In this document: positions 43,949 to 55,879 of the stretch, piece after piece
Layout of the letters: each line of letters starts with the position of its first letter
Numbering within the stretch: position 1 is the first letter of the stretch
Assembly (NCBI GenBank): GCA_022559845.1
Contig: CM040125.1
Coordinates: forward strand, 292,192,200 to 292,256,199
DNA: 64,000 nt
Source: Amorphophallus konjac
Taxonomy: Eukaryota > Streptophyta > Magnoliopsida > Alismatales > Araceae
Direction of reading: 5' to 3'
Program-made: the position numbers and the translations under genes
Notes under the pieces: generated by a model
Database searches by the model: none
What the model was told of the DNA's origin: nothing
The model's input: the letters and a program-made list of their open reading frames with translations, nothing else

Positions 43949-44680
43949 TGAAGAGGGGGCGATCTCACGCTACTCCTGAGCGGGGATGGGGTTGACCACG
44001 TATCCTTGAAATATGAACTGCAAGAAGGGAAAAAGTCAGAGGTGCCCCGGGATAGATCCTCGGGGAAAACCCTCCGATGCTTAAGTCAGCATAGGTAGTA
44101 GAGCATAGGTGCGAAGAGGAGAGTTGGGAGGAAAGTGGGAGAGCGAGATCCATGTCCACCAAAAAGTGAAGTGGTTCCTGCTCAGGGTTATTAACTCTTG
44201 CCTGGCTTAGGCTTACCTTGTCACAGTGGGACATGTCCTGTTTAAATAGTGGCCTGTTGTGCGAATTGATCCCCGTAAGCGGAGGAGTTCCAAGGGGGGG
44301 TTACATCCTTCATGCGGGCTCCTTACGGCGCACGGACTCTTGGTTTCCCCTGTCCCATTGAGCTTCCTGTCATTAAGGGATTCGCAACGGCCGAATTAAT
44401 AAGCTTCCATCAGCCAGCCCGAGCGAACGGCACTTGTTCAGGAGTGGTCTCCCGAGCGATAAGTGTTGGGTCAGGGTAAAGAGTAGGGTGCTCTAGGGGA
44501 GCTTTCCCGATCGACTGATGCTCGGACTTCCGAACCCGAAGGTCGCCTAGGAAGCACTTGTTCCGAGTGAGTTTTAGGGAGTGGGCCCGGGTGCTGCGAC
44601 TTTGAGGAGTTGGGCCTCGTTTGGTCAGGGATGGACCTTGTTCGGCCTCTCCGTACGGGCGGTGAGATTTCCCCTCTCCA
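43949..44680 (-). repeat. 5' LTR of Tat-2 (732 bp)
   Basis: Pairs with 8431-9170. Followed on the right by the target duplication ACTCT. Confidence 0.92.
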
Positions 44681-44685
44681 ACTCT

Positions 44686-44856
44686 CTTAACCTAGGTACT
44701 TGACTCAAATAAAAGGAAAATTACATAATTGTGACTCAAATAAAATATAAAAATTACATGCCATGACTAGGAAAAAAGTGGTGAACAAGATGACGCACAG
44801 CTGGCAAGCAACGGGATCCACGAAAAGATGTGGAGTGGTCGAAGATGTCCCCATCA
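44686..44856 (-). repeat. Chromovirus LTR remnant, right part
   Basis: Continues the LTR of 8229-8430 after the ACTCT duplication: TTGACTCAAATAAAAGG and, at the end, GATGTCCCCATCA, the same terminus as the LTRs at 35169-42123. It borders integrase coding DNA with no polypurine tract, so it is the outer end of an element or a solo LTR inserted in that integrase. Confidence 0.8.
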
Positions 44857-45473
44857 CACAATGAGAAAAGAACACATGGGCAACTCTAGAGGCATCAGAA
44901 GTCTTGGAGTATGGAATGAATAATGCCATCTTGGAGAACCTGTCTACGACCACAAAGATAAAGTCATGCTTTCAGAGGGTACGGGGCAATCCCCACACAA
45001 AGTCCATACTAATGTCTTGCCAAGGACTATCTGGGACAGGGAGGGGAGTATAGAGGCTGGTATTCTACTTCCTCTATTTGGCCATAGCGCAAGTGCGGCA
45101 CTAGGCCATGATACAAGCAACATCCCTCTTCAGGTTAGGCCAATAGAATCTATGCTCAACCACTTCTATGATCTTGTTCCAGCTGAAGTGGCCAGCAAGA
45201 CCCCCCGCGTGTATCTCCCACGTAAGAAACTCACGAACGGAAGTCCGTGGGATGCACAACTTGTCACCCCGGAATTGGTGACCCTCCTGAAGCACAAACT
45301 CGCTATAGCCGCACGAGGGGCCTGCTTGAAGGACGGCATAGATTGGACCAAAGTCTAGGCAATCAACATAGGCATCCTTCAGCCTGAAAGCCTACCACCT
45401 AAACACTCATGGTGGTTAACATTATCATCCGCCGACACAGCGCATCGGCTACCTTGTTCTCCGTGTAGTACCC
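44857..45473 (-). pseudogene. pol: Chromovirus integrase / RNase H remnant (oldest layer)
   Basis: Minus strand. At the right edge ENKVADALS is the end of a Ty3 RNase H. Then come the integrase zinc finger (GGLAGHFSWNKIIE, FYWPNLKRDVACIM) and the core start ([52 protein letters not shown]). It is interrupted by stops near 45101 and cut on the left by the LTR ending at 44856 and on the right by the LTR starting at 45474. Reina-like by eye. Confidence 0.82.
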
Positions 45474-48400
45474 CAGAATTTATATATATAATTTTTGAAT
45501 TATAAAATACTTTTCTGGAAATTATAAAGGGCTAAATAAATTAATAAAGGATTATTGGATTAATAAGTCATTATAAGGCTCAATTATGCTAATTAGTTAA
45601 CCTAGCCTATCTAATTATTATCCAAAAGATTAATGGACTAAGCCCATTAAGTTTGGCCCATATTCTAGAAGGGTAATTGGCTTATTCACGTATTTTAAGG
45701 ATAAATACTAATTATATAAGATAATTATATGGATAAACGAATAAAAGAGTTTTATCAAATTGAAACTCTATATACGTTACATGTAACGGTCTATCGGGCG
45801 ACTGCCACCCTGTAACGCACCTAGACACGACCGTTACATCCTGCAGATTTCGTAAGGTGAGGAAATTATAAAAAGATTGGAACTTTGAAATCCTATCTAT
45901 AAGAGATCGACTTAGGGAAGCTTATAACATTACTAAGGACTCTTAGGGATTAGGTTCTGTCAAATTAAGGACTCTAGAATCGATCTAATCTTCAAACCCT
46001 AGTCAAAACCCTATAAATAGGACCTAGTTCTGAACTGAGCGACCCTTACTTTTGGCTCGTGAAGAATCAAGGTAAGGAGTCATAAATTCGGGTAAGTTCT
46101 TTAGAAGCTTTTATTTAGTATACTTTAGACTAATGGTTCTCCAAATTTCATGCTAGGAGATCAAGCAACCAAGGAGATAGAAGCTTCCAAAGTTGCTGAT
46201 TCAACCTTAGCAACCCAGGAATCTGAACGCAAGTCCCTTGAAGATCCAAAGATTAGGACGACTAAACGAGGTAATTAGAGTACGATCATTTAGAACTTTT
46301 TGTTCTCAATAGTTTCATTTTATTACCCTCAAAATTTCACATCCTTAGGTCAAGAGGCTGAGGAAATAGAGCATATTAAAGTTGATGATTTATCATAAGA
46401 AGTACAAGGGACTAAGGGTAGCACCTAGCATCAAATTTGAAGTTTTAAGGTTCTAGAAGAGGTAGGTTATCTCATGATTGGCAAAAACAACTTGTTAGGA
46501 ATAAAAGCCCTCTGATTGTGCTTGATTTCATGCATTATAGACTAAGAATTTCATGATTTCATAGTTTTATACATTCATGCATCTCTTAGCCCTAAATGGA
46601 AATAAAAAAGTAATAATCTTGTCTATTCACTAAACCCTTGCATATAGTTGGCCTATACTTCGTTTTCATGACTAGGACAGTGGTAATATGTTGATTTCCA
46701 GGCATGTTATGTTTTCATAAACCTTTACTTAGTTTACTACCAGCAGGTTCTCTTACGCACTAACGTGAGACCGTCACATGCATGTAACGACATTACGATA
46801 GACCGTCACATCCTGTTATGCTTTTATGTATTCTATTGTCTCCGCCGCACCCTAGCAGGAGCGTTACACCACTGTAACGGCCCCTCAATAAACCGTCACC
46901 ATACTGTAACGCGCCTATCCTAGACCGTAAGACACATGTGTTCTATCAGCCCAAGACAGAATAATAACCAGTTAAGTTTACTTATAAATAAGATTAGATA
47001 GCTAAGTTTGAACCTATTATCATGACTTTTGAGTTTAGTTTCTGATTCATAATCAAATTGCATGATTAATGTGTCTTAGGTTATTTTAAGTTATGCTAAT
47101 TCCATTGGCTAAAACTCTATAGTTTTGTATTCTAAATCATGATTTTCCGAAGTTGTATTGACGGAGTTTTATCTTGGTTTCATAATGTTACACATTCTTT
47201 CCTATCTATAGAGTCATTTCTTTAAGTATATGGCACATATTCCGGTATGTTGTCCATTAGTTCACTTTACACTATAGGAACACTATTCTTGGACATGAGG
47301 ACCTCTCTATTGGATATTCCTTCCAATGGATTAGGAAATCTTGTTTCAAGGCCTCCGTAATTCTCCGCGAGCCTAGGATTCCCACTAGGACGCCGAGTTG
47401 GTTGTACCATTAAAGCCCATTGATTAGATTACACTATAGATGATTTTGGTTATCAGTAATGTAACGGCTCTATGTTGGACCGTCAGGCACAAGTAACGGC
47501 CCAATATACGACCGTCACATTCCATTGAGTCCGATTTCTTTGTTTTGGATTCAGACTAATGTAACGGCCCAATACTGGAGCGTCACATCATGTAACAGCC
47601 CAGTACACGACCGTCACACTACTTGAGTATTTTAACCCAAGGATTGACCAAGGGTTGATATTCCAAGGTTCTAGATAGACTCTTGATGATCTAGAACTTA
47701 TCATATTGATCAAGAAACCTAATATAATGAATGGAAGATAAAGAACGTATCGTTATGCTGCCGATTTATTTCCATAAGCATAACCTTGCTTAAGTCATTC
47801 TTGATTTCTCATGATTCTTATTGAAGCATTCATTCATTGAATTATTGTTATCATGAGCTTATTGAACTTATTACATTCTTGGCCATATTTTATTGTTAAC
47901 ATGCGTGGAAGTAACTTGATTTATACTTGAAAATACGATCGAGCACTGATTGTGTTCAAGGGCTCTATGCTAGTCCCCTCGGCTGATTGTCAAAAACATA
48001 CTATTTTATAAACCATGGGGTATGATGCTACTGACGTCACATTGCGCTGGGAGTACTTTCTTTATAAATAAGTGAAAATCCACGGCACGACATGACATTC
48101 TTGTACATGACTTTCTTACTTGATATTCCACAGAAATTCATGAAGTACTTGCTCATAAGCAAAATATACTGGAGTGATGATTATGTGGCTTGCTAGTACA
48201 TTCTCGATACATTCTTGTTCATGAAAGGCCAATATCATGTTCTTGTTACATTCTTACTAGTTCGTAATTGCTCTCATTCTAACTTACTTGATCATCTTGT
48301 TACTTTGGTTTAATCGCATGATTGATCACATTCGCATGATTTTTACCTCATTCTTTAGAGCTAAATTGTTAATTACTTTAATAGTGCCTTCATGTTGATG

Positions 48401-48814
48401 CGAAGATACCTACTGGGAAAGTGTGCTCATTACCTATTTCCAATCTTTTCAGGAGATGGAAGTGATTCGAATTCGGATTCGGGTTATACAAGTAGCAGGT
48501 CCTAGAGCGAATGAAAGTATTGTCAAGATGAGAGTGAAAACTTAGGAAGTCTAAATTGTTTAGATTGAGTCTATGTAATTTTCCTATTTCTTGAGTGTAG
48601 TACATAATGGAAGTTGAATTAGTGATTGTAATTGAGGGTTCAATCTGATTATCAATGAAATAAAGTTGAAGTTTGAATATATATTGTGCAATTGCATCTT
48701 TATGTGTGATTGTCTTGCGCTATGATCGTTCTTGCTTGCAAGAGGCTTACCATGCCGGCTGTTCGTGCTCCCTGAGTTAGTCTTCTGCTGTAAATAAAGG
48801 CTCGGGGCATGACA
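45474..48814 (+). repeat. 5' LTR of Tekay/Del-like element (3341 bp)
   Basis: Starts TGTAGTACCCCAGAATTTAT, ends CTCGGGGCATGACA, followed by the PBS. TATA box TATAAATA at 46012-46019. The long downstream part is AT-rich and gene-free. It holds repeated GTAACGG and GACCGTCACA motifs in pairs (about 45785, 46773, 46862, 47456 and 47561). Confidence 0.85.
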
Positions 48815-48821
48815 GTTAAGT

Positions 48822-48834
48822 TGGTATCAGAGCC
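48822..48834 (+). other. Primer-binding site, initiator tRNA-Met
   Basis: TGGTATCAGAGCC, seven bases after the LTR end at 48814. Confidence 0.88.
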
Positions 48835-49039
48835 TAAGTCTCAGGACTTAGGAAGAAGAATCATGTCATAGGATAAGTCCAAGGTTTAAGGACCCCTACC
48901 TATGAACTAAGGAAGAAATTACATACCCGTGTGAGAATTGGGTAGAGCCCGGGATAAGATAATTAAGTAGCCTTAAGATGGATTTTTCATTCAAATTTCA
49001 TGAGAAATAACAAGTTGTTATATTTCTCTCAGGTACCTT

Positions 49040-50665
49040 ATGGCTCATCGTGTAGATTGGGATGGTATGCAACAAACAATAGCCGGCCTTACTCAGGCAT
49101 TGCAAACCATAGCGCAAGGTGGCGCAGGGGCAAGGGCTAGTGACCTACATCGCAATTTTCGGAGTTTAAATCCTCTACGATTCTATGGTTCGTCTAATCC
49201 CGACGAGGCAGAAAATTGGATAGACAAAATGAATCGTATATTTGATGTCATCCAATGCACCGATCAGGAGAAGGTGCATCTCTCAACCTTTCAACTCAAC
49301 AAAGATGCTTGCACATGGTGGAGGTCGGTTCCGGCACCTCCGGCCAATGCACCTCATACATGGGATGGTTTTCTTACCCTGTTCCGTGCCAAGTACTTTT
49401 CTGAGCACGTAAAGGAACGAAAGGCTATGGAGTTCGCCGCTCTTCGGCAAGGAATGATGACGGTTGCCGAATATGAACTGCAATTCTCAAGGCTTGCACC
49501 TTACGCACCGCATCTTATCAGCACCGATCTACTCAAGGCAAATCAGTTTATGGACAGGTTATGATTCGGTTTCATTCAGTAGCTCGGGACCCAAAACATC
49601 CGTACTTATGCGGAGATGGTTCAGTGGGCGTACTTATGTGAAAGGACCTTTGAGAAGGTCGAAAAATTGAAAGGGAAAGGAGAAGAATCAAGCCGATGCT
49701 CACATCGGCGTTATAAGAAAGAGAAATTTAGCATCACGGAGCCTTACAAAAGCCGTGATAGTAAGAAGAGATCCAGGAATGGGAATGGTTGAAGTTCCCA
49801 TAAGCAAAATAAAGTCAAGGAGGAGAAGGAGAAGGTCGCCATGACTTGCACATTTTGTGAAAAATTTGGTCATTCGGCTGAGGAGTGTTGGAACCGTCTC
49901 GACGCTTGTTTACGTTGTGGAAGCAGGGTGCATCGCATGCCGGAATGCCCCCTTATGAAGGACCAGTCATCTGGTGGAGGACGCAGGAGGCAGGCTCGCC
50001 TCAATGCTATTCTAGAAGAAGATGAAGCGCCAGGAGGTGATGGGCTTATGGAATGTACTCTTCAAATTTGTTCTCGTCCTGTATTTGTGCTATTTGATAC
50101 TGGTGCCTCTCATTCTTTTATCTCCACTACTTTTGCTAAAACAATACCAATCGCATCCATTCTCTTACCTTTAGATCTTGCTATTCCCACACCCTTAGGT
50201 TCTAGAACAAAGCTTACCGACTATTATCCTGATAGCGAAGTGATAGTAGAAGGTCACGATCTCCCCGCAAACCTAGTATGCCTTGACATGAAAGGTTATC
50301 ATGCCATTTTAGGGGTAGATTGGCTTGTAGATCATGATGCTTATATCAATTACCGAAATAGGATTATATCCTTTCGAAAGCTCGATCTTCCAAGATTCTC
50401 TTTTCTTGGCATCAAGTACAAGAGCATCCTACTATCATATCTTCTCTTCATGCTTGCAAACTTATCTCGTGAGGATGTAAAGCTTTTCTTGCTTCTGTCA
50501 TTATCACCAAATCCAAAGAAATTAACATAGCAGACATCCCTATTGTAAATGAGTTCCCAGATGTGTTTCCGTACAAATTACCCAGTTTACCGCCCGAGAG
50601 GGAAGTGAACTTTACTATTGAACTTATTCCGGGAGGAGCACCTGTTTCTATAGCCCCTTATAGGA
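49040..50665 (+). pseudogene. gag-pro: Tekay/Del-like gag-protease with start of RT, inactivated
   Basis: ATG at 49040 (MAHRVDWDGMQQ). Gag core about 49180-49560 (FYGSSNPDEAENWIDKM, CTWWRSV, FRAKYFSEHVKERKAMEF). Stops at 49562 and just after; one-base shifts follow, and the frame is open again from 49841 with two zinc knuckles (CTFCEKFGHSAEEC and CLRCGSRVHRMPEC). Retropepsin has the intact motif LFDTGASHSFIS at about 50090 and AILGVDWL near 50315. After another shift near 50480, RT-leading residues FPDVFPYKLPSLPPERE and GAPVSIAPYRM end at the insertion of the next element. Confidence 0.87.
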
Positions 50666-53600
50666 TGTTGTTGACGCCTTGAAAATGAACAAGGGTGAAA
50701 GCACAGTTGAAAAGAGGATCAGACCAACAGTGAAAGGCCAATGATGAAGTCCGCCAACCTTTTACCCGGCTGAAGACTTTGTCGGCCAAACCGATACCCG
50801 GTGCCGATATTATTCAGACGACAGCACTGATAAAGCAGCAGTCACTCGACTGATGGGACCTCCCAGCACACTTTTACTAAGAGCTATGTTACTGTTACAT
50901 CCAACAGCCCACAGATGACATGTCAGCATAGGCCAGATGTCGGCTTATTGACAGATGTGATAAAAGACAAGGATGAAGCCGGTGCCGGCAGATGAAGATT
51001 GTAAAGGCTTTTGCAAAGTCAAAACACAAGAAGAATCGTCTCCACAGACTATACACCCGGCTGAAGTCTTTCCAGACTAAAGCTGATGTCCGAGCTCGTC
51101 ACCATTCAAGTGACGATATCGATAAGATAATACCCGGTTTTGTCACCATTCAGATGGCAATACTGATGAAACCCCTGTCTACGGACTGATGAAACCCCTG
51201 TCTGCAGACTGATGAAAATCTATGAAATAGAAGCTATGTCACCACTAGATGGCCTTCCTCGGTTCTGGAAGATATACTGGAAGAACTAAGAGAGGTCGAA
51301 GTGCATATGAAGTTTAAAAGCCCTGAATGGGCCTGCCGAATGAGCTCTAGAGAATGGCGCCGAGAGACCCTCACCATGGCCCAAAAGCCCATATGGGGGG
51401 GGGGCGCCGGGAAGCCATGCCCTTTGGCGCCGGGAGGCGTCCCCGATTGAAAGAGGCACGCCGGGAAGCTGCCTTCTTCACGCCGTGATGAAGCCTGCCG
51501 AGAGGGGGAAAACGCTTATAAAAACCCCTCCCTTCGAACAAGAAAAGAGGAGGCAGAGGAGAGACACACAAAAAAACACAGAATAGAAGAACAAAAAGAG
51601 AGAAGAGAAAAAGAAAAGGAGAGCTCCAGGAGGAGAGACTCGAAGAAGCGAAGGAATATCTGAGAAGAGACGACGGAGCAGAAGCTCAAGGTGGGCAGCC
51701 GGGGAGGGAGAGGAGTCAATGCTCCGCCCTCCCCCCCCTTTCATCTTCTTTGTTTCTGTTTTCTTCTTTATGTAACCATGCGAGTCTTATCTCGATTCAT
51801 CGGTGATAACCGGGATATCCCGGCCGCCATTCATCTCCCTTTCCTCCATTCCCTCTATGTGGCTGGGGTGAGTCCCGGAATGATGTGATTGTATGAAATG
51901 CTCCAGTGGCCCGTTTGGGCGCTAGGCGATTGAAGTATTTGCCCGCTATCTCTCCGTCTGCTGCTATGCTTTTCCTTTATATGTTTTCATTTTAAGTCCA
52001 ACTGAAGTGCGTCCGATTCCCCGGTGGGTCTTCGGGCTCAATTGTCTGCAGTAGAATAAATGTCGTTCTAAATGAGCCGATGTCCCTCTCCGATTCATCA
52101 TCGTTTGCATAAAGTTTCCCAGGCTTGCCCTAGGGCCAGAGACAGACCATCTCTTGGCTTCTGGGACAGTCTGCTACCGATATTGGCAGTAACTCCGAGG
52201 GTTTGCTCGAGATCCTCTTCTCACAGGAGTAAGTAAGCTGCTTCAATAAATTAATACCGATGGTTTCTAATCCGGCTCCAGTCCGAACAATTACATCAGG
52301 GTCGCCCCTGGGGTCAGAGATGGCCATCTCTTGGCTCCCAGGCGACCAAAGATGCCAGCAAATGAGCCCCTGAGGGTCAATAATAATATGACGATTCAGA
52401 ACCCCATCCTGCAGTGATTCCTTCGATTCCCCTTTGAACCCAGCCCATCTTTGGCAAATCAAACCCATATCTGTGTAATCTCTCGCTTACACTCTAAATC
52501 CAGCCTCAATCCGAGCCAGAAATCTCATAAAATCCCCAAACAGAGCATCGTTTCAGCTCTGTGAATCATGAAACCCTGTAGCAATTCCATCCTCTCGGCG
52601 TGCAAAATTCCCCGCCGAGAACTACGCTGCCGAGAGACCTCCTTCTTCAGCAAACCGACAAAAGTCTCTCCAGGCCACTTCCACGTGAACCCCCCAGCTC
52701 TCCGCTTCCCGGCACCACCTTCCCGGCGCGGTAATGGGCGCGCCGGGAAGCCCCTGGCCGAGACCTTCCCCTTGCCTTTGGCCTCTCGGCGCCAGCCTCC
52801 CGGCGCGATGAGGAGCGCGCCGAGAAGCCTCCACGCCGGGAGCCTCCCTCCTGCCTTCTTTTGCATTTGGAGCCACGCCGGGAGCCTCCCTCCTTCCTTC
52901 TCTGGCCAATTTAAACCCATGCCGAGAGCACCCCCTCTGGCCAGTTTAAACCCGTGCCGAGAACCCCCCTTGGCCAACCTATAATCCACGCCGAGAGCCA
53001 TCTTCTTGCCAATGAAAACCATGCTGAGAGCCTCTCCTTCGTCCACTCCTTTGGCCTCTTCGTCCATTTATTCTGGGGCGTTCGTGAGTCGTCATATGCA
53101 CCCTAGGGGATAAATTAACTGGGGATTGACCTCCCCTACATTCTGAGGTCCCTAACAGGATTCACATGCCACCCCGTGGGTCTGACGAACCCTGTCTCTA
53201 CATGAGTTTCGTCAGTCTCCGAGAAGGGGAATAGTGACCAATGCCAGAGACATGGATAGTCTCTTCGAGCCTTAGTGCTCACTCATTTTCCGGCTTTCAT
53301 CCCGGCACTCCGTGGATGTCAGCCTATACCATTCTCTGGCAAATGCTCGGTCCAGGGGAGGTGCTGCCAAAATTCTCTCATGAAGATGAAAGTCGACATC
53401 AGGTTGTCCCCCGGGCTCTGCATGATAATGGTGACAGGGTTTCCCTCGACCCTAGTCTTCCTAAATCCCTCTTCTATCCTGATGCTCCTGTAAAGCCCAA
53501 ATCTAATCCAGCTCAGATTTGATGAACTGATCCACTTTGACTTCACAGAACCTATCTGGCTTGTCCTGCATCGCCAAGAAACCCAAAGCAGAGCCTCCGG

Positions 53601-54567
53601 AACCCCTTTCGGGTCCTCACGGCGCCAGAACACCAACACTCTCTCGGCGCCATGGCTCCCGGCGCGGCCCTGGGCGCGCCGGGAACCCTCACGCCGAGAA
53701 AACCCCCCCTGGCCCTCTTGTCAGCGCGCCGAGAGCTCCTCCTCCTCTTCAGCTGTGCCGAGATCCTCTTCCTCCTCCCTTCAACCAGGCCGAGAATACT
53801 CCTGGCCATCTCCCCTTCGCGCCGAGAAGCTCTCCAGTTGGCACGTCGGGAACCCCGGCCATTTTGCCTTCGCGCCGGGAACCTATGTACACTTGAACTG
53901 CATTGATGAGTAACCCCTTTAGCTCGGGAGGACTCTGCCATTGCATGAGTTCCGCCGGCTTCTATAGGGAATATCAAACATTGCCCCATGGCATATATAT
54001 ATACATATGGGTAGGGAGGTCTGGCCTCTCTCTTTCTCCCGGCTTTCATCCCGGCACTCCGTGGGTGATAGCCTATTTCTCCCTGGGCATAATCCAGATT
54101 AAGGAGAAATGCTGTCGAAATACCGATCGATGCTTTAAACCCCATCATGGTCACGGCTCAGTCTACCTGTGACTGAGATCCTCCTTCCCCCCTAAGCCCG
54201 GTCTTTGAATCGCTGACCTAACGATATCATCTGTTTCTATGGTTGATGTTGTTATCTTGCCCGCCTTCCTGGCTTCGGTATGAAGTTCCATTTGCGCACA
54301 TGAATATATGTTTGCCTCTCGAGGCCTCCTACCTTTAGCGTTTAATCAAGGGTTGTCCTCCTTAGGGGGGATGTAATTAACGTCATAGCCTTTATGGTAT
54401 GGCGGACTTCCGGTCCCGACTCGGACTTCACAATCGACTGATCAAGTCAGATCGAGCGCACAATGAAATCGTCACTTCGGTGACTGGCACGCCAATAAAT
54501 CAATGAACCAAGAAAATAAAATAAAACATAAGGATTAAAATAATAAAGAGAAAAAATGTGTCAAACA
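50666..54567 (+). repeat. 5' LTR of Tat/Ogre-like element (about 3.9 kb)
   Basis: Begins TGTTG and probably ends AAACA at 54567, four bases before the PBS (TGTCA at 54563 is an alternative). TATA box TATAAAAA at 51517-51524 followed by a GA-rich leader. The region 51355-53890 carries nearly thirty copies of GCCGRGA motifs on either strand. No coding gene; ORFs here follow the repeats. The 3' copy is outside the window. Confidence 0.78.
51517..51524 (+). promoter_or_regulatory. TATA box of Tat/Ogre-like LTR
   Basis: AACGCTTATAAAAACCCCTC, followed within 40 bp by purine-rich sequence AACAAGAAAAGAGGAGGCAG. Confidence 0.65.
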
Positions 54568-54571
54568 AGTC

Positions 54572-54589
54572 TGGCACGCCCGGTGGGAC
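54572..54589 (+). other. Primer-binding site of Tat/Ogre-like element
   Basis: TGGCACGCCCGGTGGGAC, an 18-base tRNA-complementary site of the TGGCRYGCC type found in some plant Ty3 elements. I do not assign the tRNA. Confidence 0.75.
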
Positions 54590-54685
54590 TGAGTCTCCCT
54601 TCATCTTTACGCTAAAGTAGGAGGCCCAGCGGGCCCCCCTCAAAATTCTGATTCTGTGTACTTTCCTTATTTTCAGGAATCTACA

Positions 54686-55879
54686 ATGACAGCCGGAATC
54701 ATGTCCGTTTGCTTCGACCAGCAGCCGATTGACATGCATGTGCGAGAAGGCTACCTGGCGGTACCTCTCGCGTTCGGATCGATGCCGCCTGCCGTTGGGC
54801 TGCCCAACTGCTTGGGCGTCGTCTTCACTGACCTTCTACAGGTCGATGACAATGAGCAAGGCACTGCTGCAAGTGCCCCGGTGAAGATCACTGACCAGAA
54901 GAATATCTTACCAGAGAAAACGGTCCCCACGGCCGTCGCCTGCTACGTCCATCATGTCCAAAAAAGGGGCATGGTCCCTGCTGCTGCTCAGAAGGGGAGA
55001 AGAACCAACCGGAGGAGCCGGTATGATGCTGTTGACCGTCGTCTTTCCAACTCCGGAAAGACCATGATGATTGGAGGTGTCCGGGCAAACATGAATGGTT
55101 GCCCAAGGGAGGTCAAGCCGGACGTGATCATCCCGATGGTGCCCACTACCAACAGATTCCAGACTCTGGCCGCCAGGCAGGCCAATTGGGAGGCTGATGA
55201 GAGGAAGCCGCTGGCGCCCAAGCCAGCAAAATACAAACAGGTCTGGCGACCGAAGAGGATTCAGAGCTGGGTTCCAGCTCGAGATGAGGAGAAGGCTGCT
55301 GAAGATGCTGTTGCCCGCTTCAGGGCAGAAAGCCGAAGAAGAGAGGGAAAAGAGACAAGAAATGCTGTTGCTGCTCGCCCCAAAGCCTGGGGCAGAAGAG
55401 ATGAGAGAAATGATGAAGAAAGAAATTTGACTGCTGCTCGCCCCATGATGAGGGGCAGAAGGGATGAGAGGAAGGAAGACCTTACTGTCACCCGTCCCAG
55501 GGCTGGGGGCAGAAGATGGCAAAGAAAGAAATATGATGCTGCTGTCAACTGCTGCCGAAACGGCAATGTGGGAATGAGCGAACCAGTCACGGTCGCCATC
55601 CCAAGAAGACCGAGGGCCTGTGCCAGACAGGCCGACTTGTTCAAATATTCCAAAGCCGAGCATTTGAATGCTCAGGTAACAAGACTGGCCTATCAGCAGA
55701 GAAGCCAGGAAAGACTAATGCTCCGGCCTGAGCCACAGAGGCACAATTCTGAAGAGATGAAGCAGATAGTCCAAGACTACTTCCACTACCTGGGGAGCTC
55801 TGCCCTCGGTCAACAAAGACTATCCCGTGCCTTGGGCACCAGAGGTGAGAAAAAGAAGAAACACTTCGAGAAACGATGA
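54686..55879 (+). CDS. Extra ORF upstream of gag (ORF1), 397 aa, basic protein
   Basis: First ATG at 54686 (MTAGIMSVCFDQQPIDMHVR); the open frame extends a few codons upstream without an ATG. The N-terminal part is neutral. The middle and C-terminal parts are strongly basic, with three related segments at about residues 225-290: KAWGRRDERN, MMRGRRDERK and RAGGRRWQRK, each preceded by (A/T)RP. It ends KKKKHFEKR. No known domain recognised. Its TGA overlaps the ATG of the next ORF as ATGA (55876-55879). Ogre elements carry an ORF1 of unknown role at this place. RNA binding is a guess from charge. Confidence 0.75.
   Translation: MTAGIMSVCFDQQPIDMHVREGYLAVPLAFGSMPPAVGLPNCLGVVFTDLLQVDDNEQGTAASAPVKITDQKNILPEKTVPTAVACYVHHVQKRGMVPAAAQKGRRTNRRSRYDAVDRRLSNSGKTMMIGGVRANMNGCPREVKPDVIIPMVPTTNRFQTLAARQANWEADERKPLAPKPAKYKQVWRPKRIQSWVPARDEEKAAEDAVARFRAESRRREGKETRNAVAARPKAWGRRDERNDEERNLTAARPMMRGRRDERKEDLTVTRPRAGGRRWQRKKYDAAVNCCRNGNVGMSEPVTVAIPRRPRACARQADLFKYSKAEHLNAQVTRLAYQQRSQERLMLRPEPQRHNSEEMKQIVQDYFHYLGSSALGQQRLSRALGTRGEKKKKHFEKR

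Larger units (their letters stand above)
8431..44680 (-). mobile_element. Tat-2: Tat-lineage Ty3/gypsy element, complete but twice interrupted
   Basis: Minus-strand element bounded by LTRs 8431-9170 (3') and 43949-44680 (5') and by the 5-bp target duplication ACTCT (8426-8430 and 44681-44685). Removing the nested Sirevirus-like element (12980-31453) and chromovirus derivative (35169-42123) leaves about 10.8 kb. Order on the minus strand: LTR, PBS, gag, protease, RT, RNase H, aRNase H, integrase, antisense genes, polypurine tract, LTR. All coding parts carry stop codons, so it is no longer autonomous. Confidence 0.92.
45474..50665 (+). mobile_element. Tekay/Del-like Ty3/gypsy element, 3' part interrupted
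   Basis: Plus-strand element inserted in the RNase H of the older remnant. 5' LTR 45474-48814, PBS TGGTATCAGAGCC at 48822, gag and protease 49040-50530, then the first RT-proximal residues before the large Tat/Ogre-like element begins at 50666. The remaining RT, RNase H, integrase and 3' LTR are outside the window. Confidence 0.85.

Noticed and set aside
44686..44856. This LTR piece as the 3' LTR of the adjacent integrase remnant
   Set aside because: No polypurine tract or integrase C-terminus lies between them, and the end facing the integrase is the outer LTR terminus, so an insertion into the integrase fits better.
52525..53067. ORFs in the Tat/Ogre-like LTR (52525-53067 minus, 53552-54154 minus)
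   Set aside because: Composition follows the GCCGRGA repeats; no homology recognised and they lie in the LTR.
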